From an uncultured Bacteroidales bacterium (lineage in GTDB: Bacteria > Bacteroidota > Bacteroidia > Bacteroidales > UBA932), in the NCBI GenBank assembly GCA_944326335.1, contig CALVDM010000009.1, positions 1-64,000 on the forward strand: a DNA stretch of 64,000 nucleotides. The letters are read 5' to 3'. Position numbers and translations under genes: made by a program. The notes beneath the pieces are model-generated. The model worked only from the letters and a program-made list of their open reading frames with translations, was not told the DNA's origin and searched no databases. This document shows positions 53,261 to 60,688 of this stretch, piece after piece. Position 1 is the first letter of the stretch. Each line of letters begins with the position of its first letter.

Positions 53261-53485
53261 ATGAAAAAGAAAATTATTTTCGCAGCGGTAGCCGTATTCA
53301 TGGCAGCATCTGTTTCCGTTTTCACCTACATCAGCAGTGAAAGAAACGCAATGGATGAACTGTTCAACGCCAACGTGGAGGCACTGGCACAAGATGAGAT
53401 TGTTGTCGGACCTTTGTGTATGGAATGCCCTAATGCTGCATGTACAAGCCTTGGTGAAGTCTATGTGGAGAATATCAGAGCATGA
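53261..53485 (+). CDS. NVEALA-family small secreted peptide
   Basis: This 74-residue precursor has a KKK start and a hydrophobic stretch at about residues 5-24, then the family motif NVEALA at residues 38-43. The remainder, about 31 residues, contains three cysteines (Cys53, Cys56, Cys61) in PLCMECPNAACTS. The motif ends in ALA, an A-x-A site of the type cut by signal peptidase I, but it is far from the hydrophobic segment for a normal signal peptide. The family is known only from Bacteroidota and has no established function to my knowledge. Its stop overlaps the next ATG as ATGA, so it is translationally coupled to the first propeller gene. Confidence 0.88.
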   Translation: MKKKIIFAAVAVFMAASVSVFTYISSERNAMDELFNANVEALAQDEIVVGPLCMECPNAACTSLGEVYVENIRA

Positions 53486-54522
53486 AAATAACCCTGTTTC
53501 TGGCCAATGCTGCTTTACTTTCAGCATTGGTCATTTCCTGCGTTAAGGAAAAAGACCATTTCCTACGAACACTTTCACTTGCTCCTGTACCTCTTGAAGC
53601 CGTTGATTCAATAAATATAGACCGTTTCAATCTGTTTCAGGCGAGAAGCGTAGTCGCACTTGACAGCAGTTGGATATTATTGTCTTCAGTTAAGGGGGAC
53701 TACAAACTTATGTTCTTAAATCTCTGTACATCGGAACATTTCTTTGCAATCAGAAAGGGCAGAGGCCCTGGAGAAATGATTAACGGGAACAGTCTTCACA
53801 GATATGGCGACGGGGCGGCATTCTATGACAGCAATAACGCAACATGTGTGAAGATTAGCCTTAATAAGACAGCAGCAGGATCTTCTATAGCAATTGATAC
53901 AATAGGTGTTTTTAATAGTGGCCCTTCGAAACCTGTATTTATGACAACTTGCGGGTCTGGAGGATTCATATCAGGCAACCTCACGGATGACAAAGTCTGG
54001 TATTCCTATTATGACAGCACTGGTTGCATACTGTCTGATATCGATATGCTGCAACTTGATGAATTTGCCGCCGGAGGGGATACAAGAATTTCATGGATGC
54101 TGAGTTCCGTATATACATCCGACCCTGAAGGAAAGAGAGTATGTGTTGCTAACGTAATATCCCCTTCGCTATCATTCTCCAAAGTGGATGCAGGAATACT
54201 TCGGGAATATAAACGGTATTCAAATGCTCCATGTGGTATAACAAACGGAAGGGTGACCGGAGAATTCAGGAGTGCCTTCAACGGTATAGACTCAGATGAC
54301 AAATATGTCTATGTGTTATATTCAGGAAACAGGATACGGGGAGGGACACTGCCGTCAAATGAGTGCAGACACCTTATCGTATATGACTGGGACGGCAATC
54401 CGGTAAAGCGTTATATTTTAAACAGGAATGTATGTTCTGTGCATATTGACAGCGGCACGCTATGGTGCGCCAGCACATACCCTGAAAGTTGCGTGTACAG
54501 GTTCGATATGCCAAAGCCTTAA
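53482..54522 (+). CDS. BF3164-like 6-bladed beta-propeller lipoprotein 1
   Basis: This 346-residue protein has a lipobox-like end of signal (ALVISC, Cys20) and the propeller hallmark RKGRGPGEMI. Blade-type repeats include YVLYSGNRIRGG and HLIVYDWDGNPVKRY. I recognise it as the TolB-like/BF3164 propeller family found next to NVEALA genes. The ATGA overlap with the NVEALA gene couples the two. No enzymatic motif is visible; a binding or sensing role at the envelope is the simplest guess. Confidence 0.8.
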   Translation: MKITLFLANAALLSALVISCVKEKDHFLRTLSLAPVPLEAVDSINIDRFNLFQARSVVALDSSWILLSSVKGDYKLMFLNLCTSEHFFAIRKGRGPGEMINGNSLHRYGDGAAFYDSNNATCVKISLNKTAAGSSIAIDTIGVFNSGPSKPVFMTTCGSGGFISGNLTDDKVWYSYYDSTGCILSDIDMLQLDEFAAGGDTRISWMLSSVYTSDPEGKRVCVANVISPSLSFSKVDAGILREYKRYSNAPCGITNGRVTGEFRSAFNGIDSDDKYVYVLYSGNRIRGGTLPSNECRHLIVYDWDGNPVKRYILNRNVCSVHIDSGTLWCASTYPESCVYRFDMPKP

Positions 54523-54550
54523 GATGCCGGCGAATAAATAAATTAAAGCT

Positions 54551-55630
54551 ATGATGAAGCATATTCTGTATTGTATAGGTTTTTTCCTGATAGTTTCCGC
54601 ATGCGGACCGGAAAACATAGTGCAGGATGCCAGGATTAGGCTCGCAAGGCCGGAACAAAGGCTCACTATAGAAAAGGATTCCACATTTGACGAGAAATTC
54701 CCACAGACATTACACATCGGGGACATATTCATGGCAAATGATTCAGTCATGCTCCTGTATGACATGTCGGCATCCGGGAGCGGAGGATACTTCTATAAGG
54801 CGTATTCTGCTGAGGACTATTCCTATATGGGAGAATTCCTGAGGGAAGGAAGAGGGCCCGGGGAAGTCTTGTCTCCAGATTTATGTGCTACATTCAGAAC
54901 ATCACAGGACGCCAAGACAAGATGCTACATATTTGAGAAAATGCTTTATCAATCATTCAGCATAGACCTGTCAGAGACTATTGACAGCAAGGTCAGCATC
55001 ATGAAAAAAATCTCGGAATTGCCCGTTAATACATTATATGCCAGGCCATATCGGGATTCTCTGCAGTTTGTAATAAACATAGAGAACGACAATTTGATAT
55101 CCCATATCATTGACACAAATGCAGAAAAACTGAAAACATTCAGACTGTATCCGGAGGATATCTCTGCTGAACGGTATCTTCCCCAATTAGGGAACAACGT
55201 ATTAATTAATGAGAATCTTGTTGCATTGGTAATGCTCGCCATTCCGCAGATAAATTTCCTGAATCTTGAGACTGGCGCCGTCAATTCTGTCGCGGTGGAC
55301 AGAAAATACAGGGACTGGAGGAATATTCTTACAGCTGCGACAGACATACCGATGTATATGAAATCAATACAATACTACAATAACGCTGAATCGACAGCTG
55401 ATTATATTATGGCATTATATCTGGACAAGAAGATAGATGACATAGTCAAAGGAAGGCCTGGCCCGTCCCCTCATATCCATATATTCGACTGGGAAGGGAA
55501 CTTTCTGTACGCTCTTCAGATAGACGAGAATATCTCAAGAATTGCATACGACTCCGGACGAAAGTTCATGTACGGTCTGGATACCGATGAAGGCAGAATA
55601 TACAGATATGACCTGTCCGGACTGTTGTAG
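54551..55630 (+). CDS. BF3164-like 6-bladed beta-propeller lipoprotein 2
   Basis: This 359-residue lipoprotein (LIVSAC, Cys18) carries REGRGPGEVL at about residue 98 and ends EGRIYRYDLSGLL. It is a close relative of the protein at 55872: they share GEF-R-GRGPGE, IPQINFLNLETGAV / FPQINIFDTDNGAV, HIFDWEGNF / HVFDWDGNF and the YDLSGLL end. A second ATG three bases in is an equal start candidate. It lies 28 bases after propeller 1. Function unknown. Confidence 0.8.
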   Translation: MMKHILYCIGFFLIVSACGPENIVQDARIRLARPEQRLTIEKDSTFDEKFPQTLHIGDIFMANDSVMLLYDMSASGSGGYFYKAYSAEDYSYMGEFLREGRGPGEVLSPDLCATFRTSQDAKTRCYIFEKMLYQSFSIDLSETIDSKVSIMKKISELPVNTLYARPYRDSLQFVINIENDNLISHIIDTNAEKLKTFRLYPEDISAERYLPQLGNNVLINENLVALVMLAIPQINFLNLETGAVNSVAVDRKYRDWRNILTAATDIPMYMKSIQYYNNAESTADYIMALYLDKKIDDIVKGRPGPSPHIHIFDWEGNFLYALQIDENISRIAYDSGRKFMYGLDTDEGRIYRYDLSGLL

Positions 55631-55743
55631 ACTGATACGTCTCGGATACCAGTGCAGGGTATGTAGATAAAACTGTACGGCCGGATTAAGTGCCAGGGCC
55701 ATTAATGCCAATGTATTTATATGACGGAACTGAAGGAATTGAC
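55631..55743 (+). pseudogene. Decayed copy of the ligase-like gene 3' end
   Basis: Bases 55721-55741 encode MTELKEL, matching the last codons (MTGLKER) of the ligase-like gene at 52555-52575, and the DNA match then runs into the 61-base promoter repeat. A 5-base deletion breaks the frame. Further left, 55631-55720, I see no convincing similarity and no open frame. I read it as the scar of a duplicated ligase-promoter segment; the identification rests on a short match. Confidence 0.4.
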
Positions 55744-55804
55744 AATAATGTTATCGATTTGTACTATTCCGTTATTCGATTGTCAATGACATAAAATACC
55801 TTTG
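55744..55804 (+). repeat. Promoter-bearing direct repeat, copy 2
   Basis: It matches 52583-52643 at 58 of 61 positions. The three differences include one in the -7 box, here TACCTTTG (55797-55804), still a full TAnnTTTG match. Together with the two bases groups upstream it forms an inverted pair, attgacaat near 55738 and attgtcaat near 55779. It should drive propeller 3 at 55872 from a start near 55811. Confidence 0.8.
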
Positions 55805-55824
55805 TATAAGGAGAAAGGGCTGTT

Positions 55825-55875
55825 ATGAGATGGACTCTGTCGCTTTTTGCTTTTAGTGATTACTGCATTTTATGA
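55825..55875 (+). CDS. Possible 16-residue leader peptide
   Basis: A short frame, MRWTLSLFAFSDYCIL, follows the promoter repeat and ends in a TGA that overlaps the propeller 3 ATG as ATGA. The leader has no match I recognise. It could couple translation of propeller 3 or be chance. No known attenuator pattern (runs of one amino acid) is seen. Confidence 0.25.
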   Translation: MRWTLSLFAFSDYCIL

Positions 55876-56924
55876 AAATCAAACGATATTATCTTATTCC
55901 CGCCCTTTTGCTGGTGTCATCATGTAACCATCAGGGAATCATTGATGATGCACCGGTTGAAGTGTGCAAACCAGATAAAGTTGTGTCAGTCGATATTGAC
56001 ACAACTTTGCATTGTACTTTCCCGGAAGTCCTGAATGCTTTCATGATACAGATTGTCAAAGATTCCATTCTTGTTTTCCAGGAGCATACCAGTGGCAATA
56101 ACTCCTGTTATTTCAAAGCGTATTCAACAAATAACTTCGAATATCTGGGAGAATTTATCAGAAATGGCAGAGGCCCGGGGGAAATGTTGCGCCCTCACAT
56201 TGTCAGATGCTGTTCATCTGAGGAATACTTGAATATAAATATTAATTCTTCAGAAAAAGCATATTCTGTCGATGTGGAAAAGACACTTGAATCGGGGAAT
56301 CCTGCCATTGTCCGGAGTTTTGACCTGCCTTCAAGCACTGTTGATTGGCTTCCTTTGACTGGCGACAGACTATTTACATTACAATCCGAAGAAAGGCATT
56401 TTACAATCAAGGTTCTGGATGGAAATGGGAAAACGTTGAATACTTTTAATTTCAGTCATGATATATCTGACGAAAATTACTTAACATATCTAAGTAGCAT
56501 ACTGACACGAAATGGAAAGAGCGGGAAAGTCGCTGAAATTATGATATTTTTCCCGCAGATCAACATATTCGACACGGATAACGGCGCTGTGCGTTCTTTC
56601 GCGGTCAGCCGGGCATACAGGAACTGGAAGTCCGTTATAAGCCGGCAGATTAATCTTGAGACGACGACACAGTATTATGCTGATGCGGCAACAGGAACGG
56701 ACTACATATTCGCCGCCTATAAGGACGTTCCGTTAGAACAGATAATAAAAGGCGGGAGTGGCACGTCAATACATGTCTTTGACTGGGACGGGAATTTCAA
56801 GTATGACATTAAGGTAAGGGAAGATATCAATTACATGACATTTGACAGAAGGACAAAGAAACTGTACTGCATAGAGAAGCAGGAAGGGAAGATTATACGC
56901 TATGACCTGTCCGGACTGCTGTAG
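55872..56924 (+). CDS. BF3164-like 6-bladed beta-propeller lipoprotein 3
   Basis: This 350-residue lipoprotein (LLVSSC, Cys18) is a paralogue of the protein at 54551. It has RNGRGPGEML near residue 98, the paired block FPQINIFDTDNGAV, IHVFDWDGNFKYD and the same terminal IRYDLSGLL. It has its own promoter copy (55744-55804), so it may be expressed separately from propellers 1 and 2. The two propellers probably arose by duplication of a promoter-ligase-propeller segment, with loss of what lay between. Function unknown. Confidence 0.8.
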   Translation: MKIKRYYLIPALLLVSSCNHQGIIDDAPVEVCKPDKVVSVDIDTTLHCTFPEVLNAFMIQIVKDSILVFQEHTSGNNSCYFKAYSTNNFEYLGEFIRNGRGPGEMLRPHIVRCCSSEEYLNININSSEKAYSVDVEKTLESGNPAIVRSFDLPSSTVDWLPLTGDRLFTLQSEERHFTIKVLDGNGKTLNTFNFSHDISDENYLTYLSSILTRNGKSGKVAEIMIFFPQINIFDTDNGAVRSFAVSRAYRNWKSVISRQINLETTTQYYADAATGTDYIFAAYKDVPLEQIIKGGSGTSIHVFDWDGNFKYDIKVREDINYMTFDRRTKKLYCIEKQEGKIIRYDLSGLL

Positions 56925-56965
56925 GATATTGCTGTCATGAATGATATTGTTGACAATTAAAACTC

Positions 56966-58090
56966 GTGAAAAAGAAAATTATTTTCTCCATGTCGGTCGT
57001 ATTCGTGGCCGCAGTTGTATTCTGCCGCTGTACGGGCAGCACAGGGGATATTGACGGGACTGTCATACCGTTCAGGGAAATGCAGGAAAGGACATACAGT
57101 GATATTGCGGGGAAAATTGCCGGAAGCATCAGGTACATAGTGTACAATGCGACATCGGAGGAACAGCTCTTTTCCGAGCCGGACAAGGTCATATTCAGGA
57201 ATGGCATGCTGTACATACATGACTGGCAGAACAGGAGGATAATTGCTGTCGGAGAACACGGGAACTTCGTGTCCTCACTGGACAAGAGGGGACGCGGTCC
57301 GGGGGAATACCTTCAGATTACCGATTTTGATGTTGACGGCAGCGGCGGCATATGGGTCATTGACGGTCAGAAGGACAGACTGCTGCATTATGACAGCGGC
57401 ATGGCCTGCATTGGAACCAGAGAGCTGCCTTTTGAAGCCAACTATATCAGATGCCTCGGCAACGGGAATTTTCTTGTTGGGCTCACATCATGGGACACCT
57501 CGGAATATGGCGGGAGAAAGGTGCTTGTGACAGATATGGACCTGAATGTCTCGGCGGAGCTTATGGAATATGATGAATTCACCGACCCCAACTATGCCTT
57601 CCCTTCCGCCGGATTCGTAGGGAAAGGAGACAATGTACTGTATCACCAGCCCATAGATGACAGCGTGTATGAAATAACCCCCGAAGGAAAGATTACCGAA
57701 ATCTACAGGTATGATTTCGGTGCCAGGACAGTCCCTGATGAAATGAGGGCGGACATTGAACGCCACAGGGATGAGTTTGACAGATACAGGACTCTGGTCA
57801 AATCGCAATATATTGATGACAGAATCATTGCCGGCAGCATACTTGAAGGCCGGAAAATCAATGATTTCATAATAGACAGGGAACGCGGGACAATCTATCT
57901 TCAGGATGACTTATTCAGGTCAATATCTGTCATAGGGATATCGGACGGGCACATCATATTCCGGATATCTGATAATGACGACAGTTTTGAGCCCCTTCTT
58001 CCGGAAGATATCCGTATCCGGCTTGAAAACGGGAATGACATCTTAGGAATTCTGGATGTGAGCGACATTCCAAGACTTATTTTTGAGTAA
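56966..58090 (+). CDS. 6-bladed beta-propeller protein with NVEALA-type leader
   Basis: This 374-residue propeller carries KRGRGPGEYLQITDFDVDGSGG and the blade pattern GGIWVIDGQKDRLLHYD, closer to the DUF4934-type 6-bladed propellers than to its three neighbours. I accept the GTG start at 56966 because MKKKIIF...SVVFVAA matches the NVEALA precursor leader, and 20 bases at 56967-56986 are identical to 53262-53281. An ATG at 56990 is the alternative. The lipobox is poor (VVFCRC), so lipidation is uncertain. Base composition is back to that of the flanking genome. The TolC gene begins 30 bases after its stop, so it may belong to the efflux transcript. Confidence 0.8.
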   Translation: MKKKIIFSMSVVFVAAVVFCRCTGSTGDIDGTVIPFREMQERTYSDIAGKIAGSIRYIVYNATSEEQLFSEPDKVIFRNGMLYIHDWQNRRIIAVGEHGNFVSSLDKRGRGPGEYLQITDFDVDGSGGIWVIDGQKDRLLHYDSGMACIGTRELPFEANYIRCLGNGNFLVGLTSWDTSEYGGRKVLVTDMDLNVSAELMEYDEFTDPNYAFPSAGFVGKGDNVLYHQPIDDSVYEITPEGKITEIYRYDFGARTVPDEMRADIERHRDEFDRYRTLVKSQYIDDRIIAGSILEGRKINDFIIDRERGTIYLQDDLFRSISVIGISDGHIIFRISDNDDSFEPLLPEDIRIRLENGNDILGILDVSDIPRLIFE

Positions 58091-58120
58091 CTTTACAACT
58101 CTGCTGACTGAAACTTTCTG

Positions 58121-59605
58121 ATGAAAACCGTACACTCATACATACCTGTACTTGCATGTGTGCTCGCGCTGAATGCCGGTCCGACGGCAAATGCACAGCG
58201 TATGACCCTGGACGAGGTGATTGCCACAGCTCGCGAAAGGTCCGTACCGGCACTGGCCGCCAAGTCCACCTTCATATCAAGCTACTGGGAATACCGTTCA
58301 TACAAGGCCAGCAGGCTTCCCTCACTCAGCCTTTACGGCAATCTCGCCTCATTCGACAGGTCGCTACGCCAGCTGCAGAACTATGAGACAGGAGATCTTG
58401 TCTATACCAGCAACTACAACATGCAGAACAGTATAGGGCTTGCGATAAGCCAGAATGTCACATTCACGGGGGGAACGATTTCTCTGTATTCCGACCTTTC
58501 CAGAATAGACGAATTCGGCAGCCAGAGGCACAAGACATGGTATGCACAGCCGGTGTCATTCAGTTATACACAGCCGATTTTCGCATACAACCAGTTCAAA
58601 TGGGAAAAGAAGATATCCCCGAAGGAGTACGAACGTGCCCAAAGGGAATACATCGAGTCCATGGAAGAAGTAACCATCCAGGCAACTGAACTGTACTTCA
58701 GTCTCCTTATTGCTCAGATGAACCACGATAAGGCCGTCTCCAACTACGGCAACACCAGAATGATGTACTCGGTCGCGACTGAAAGGCTGAAATTGGGAAG
58801 TGTGACAAGGGATGAATATCTCCAGCTGGAACTCCGGATGCTGAATGACAGCATCAGCATAAACGAGACATCCGTCAGGGTCAGGGAGGAACAGATGGCC
58901 CTCAATTCGCTTCTCGGGTATGACGAGAAATGTGAAATCACACCTGTGCTTGAAAGCAGGCTGCCGGACATTTGGATGGACTACGACATGGTCATGGGAA
59001 AGGCTCTGGAAAACTCGTCATTCATGTTGGAAAATGAAATCAAGACCCTTACGGCAGAATCAGACATAGCCAAGGCGAAAGCTGACCGCGGGGCACGTGT
59101 GTCTTTCAATGCGAAATTCGGTCTTGGCAATTCTGACAGCATGTTCCGCGAAACCTACCGCAATCTCCTGGACCAGGAAGTGTTCGGATTCACATTCAGC
59201 ATCCCCATCTTCGACTGGGGACTCGGGGAAGGGCGCGTCAGCCAGGCCAAGGCAAAGGCAGACGTTGTGAAGGCGGAAGTGGAACAGGCGGAGAACGACT
59301 ATAAGAGGAAGGTATTCACCGCAGTCGGGCAGTTCAACAGCCAGAAAAGCCAATGCACGGTGTCAAAAAGGGCATCGGAAATAGCGGAGGAAAGATATTC
59401 GCTCATAATAGACAAGTTCCGCAGCGGAAACGCCTCAGTAATGGACCTGAATACTGCCAGGCAGGAATACGATGAGGCGATGGACAAATATATGAACGAT
59501 GTAAGCGACTTCTGGAGCATCTACTATGAAATCAGAAAGATAACATTGTATGACTTCATGCGTTCGGAAGACATCGGTGTCGATTTTAATGAACTCCTCA
59601 AATAA
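58121..59605 (+). CDS. TolC-family outer-membrane efflux protein
   Basis: This 494-residue protein should form the outer-membrane channel of the RND system encoded next. A signal peptide (VLALNAGPTANA) leads into the two long coiled-coil/beta repeats of the OEP fold, seen in the repeated LSLYGNLAS / VSFNAKFGLGNSD strand starts and the helical segments around MEEVTIQATELYFSLLIAQMNHDKAV and VEQAENDYKRKVFTAVGQFNSQKS. DWGLGEGRVSQAKA is a usual family block. The membrane-fusion gene starts 5 bases downstream. The exported substrate is unknown; the upstream island offers a candidate, the NVEALA peptide, without direct evidence. Confidence 0.92.
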   Translation: MKTVHSYIPVLACVLALNAGPTANAQRMTLDEVIATARERSVPALAAKSTFISSYWEYRSYKASRLPSLSLYGNLASFDRSLRQLQNYETGDLVYTSNYNMQNSIGLAISQNVTFTGGTISLYSDLSRIDEFGSQRHKTWYAQPVSFSYTQPIFAYNQFKWEKKISPKEYERAQREYIESMEEVTIQATELYFSLLIAQMNHDKAVSNYGNTRMMYSVATERLKLGSVTRDEYLQLELRMLNDSISINETSVRVREEQMALNSLLGYDEKCEITPVLESRLPDIWMDYDMVMGKALENSSFMLENEIKTLTAESDIAKAKADRGARVSFNAKFGLGNSDSMFRETYRNLLDQEVFGFTFSIPIFDWGLGEGRVSQAKAKADVVKAEVEQAENDYKRKVFTAVGQFNSQKSQCTVSKRASEIAEERYSLIIDKFRSGNASVMDLNTARQEYDEAMDKYMNDVSDFWSIYYEIRKITLYDFMRSEDIGVDFNELLK

Positions 59606-59610
59606 GGGTT

Positions 59611-60684
59611 ATGAAACATAATGCAGGATATGTTACAGCGGTGCTCTCATCGCTTGTCATTGCCGCCTGCGGCGGAGGCGAAATTACGGACAGCGGCCTG
59701 AGGCAGCAGTATGCCGGGCAGCAGAATCCCGTTGATGTCATCATACTTGAAGAGAAGGACTTCTGCCACCAGCTGGTCTCGAACGGAAGACTGTCGGCCG
59801 CATCCAAAAGCCAGCTGACATTCCTCTCGGCAGGGACGGTGAAGGCCGTCATGTGCCGTGAGGGAGACCGCGTCATGAAAGGGGATACCATAGCCTTGCT
59901 TGAGTCGGCAGATAAAGAATATGCTCTCGAGGCTGCGGAACTGGCATTCAAAAAAGCCGAGCTGGACATGCTTGACGAGCTTGCCGGGTACGGATACGGT
60001 GGAAAGGCTGCCGGGGACATCCCTGAAGAGATGCTCTCCATAGCAAAGCTCCGTTCCGGGTATTCAACGGCAGAAAATGCTCTGAAGCAAGCCAGATATG
60101 AGCTGGACGGATGTTTCCTGATCTCGCCGTTTGACGGCAGGATTGCGGACATGAAACTCTCGGCATACACTGCGGCGCCGTCGGAACCGGCATGCAGCGT
60201 CATTGATGACACCAGACTGGAGGTGAGGTTTCCTGTACTTGAGTCGGAATACCTTTTCGTGGAGCCGGGACTCCACGTGAAGGTCACCCCATATGCGGAT
60301 GCCTCCATAACGGCGGAAGGACGCATATCCGGAATCAACCCCACTGTGGACGAGAACGGTCAGATAATGGTCACGGCAGTGATTGAAAATCCCGGAAGGC
60401 TCATTGACGGGATGAATGTCAGGATAACTGTGGACAAGGCTACGGAAAACCAGCTTGTGGTACCGAAAAGCTCCGTCGTCATAAGGGACAATGAAAACGT
60501 CCTGTTCAGATACAGCGGAGGTCGGGCCAGATGGACATACGTCAATATAACTGACTCCAATTCGGAGAGTTATTCGGTGGAGGCCAACAGGGAGAGGAAT
60601 GCGGAGCTGGCCCCCGGAGACACTGTCATAGTGTCCGGAAACCTCAATATCGCCGACGGTTCGGAGGTCACAATAAAAGACTGA
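59611..60684 (+). CDS. RND periplasmic adaptor (membrane-fusion) lipoprotein
   Basis: The 357-residue adaptor bridges the inner-membrane pump and the TolC channel. The signal ends in a lipobox (VIAAC, Cys20). The lipoyl half-motifs are split around a short hairpin: LSAGTVKAVMCREGDRVMKGDTIALLES and LDGCFLISPFDGRIADMKLSAYT. The beta-barrel and membrane-proximal domains follow (VISGNLNIADGSEVTIKD at the end). The helical hairpin is short, typical of HlyD-like adaptors in this phylum. It lies 4 bases ahead of the pump gene. Confidence 0.92.
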   Translation: MKHNAGYVTAVLSSLVIAACGGGEITDSGLRQQYAGQQNPVDVIILEEKDFCHQLVSNGRLSAASKSQLTFLSAGTVKAVMCREGDRVMKGDTIALLESADKEYALEAAELAFKKAELDMLDELAGYGYGGKAAGDIPEEMLSIAKLRSGYSTAENALKQARYELDGCFLISPFDGRIADMKLSAYTAAPSEPACSVIDDTRLEVRFPVLESEYLFVEPGLHVKVTPYADASITAEGRISGINPTVDENGQIMVTAVIENPGRLIDGMNVRITVDKATENQLVVPKSSVVIRDNENVLFRYSGGRARWTYVNITDSNSESYSVEANRERNAELAPGDTVIVSGNLNIADGSEVTIKD

Positions 60685-60688
60685 ACAG

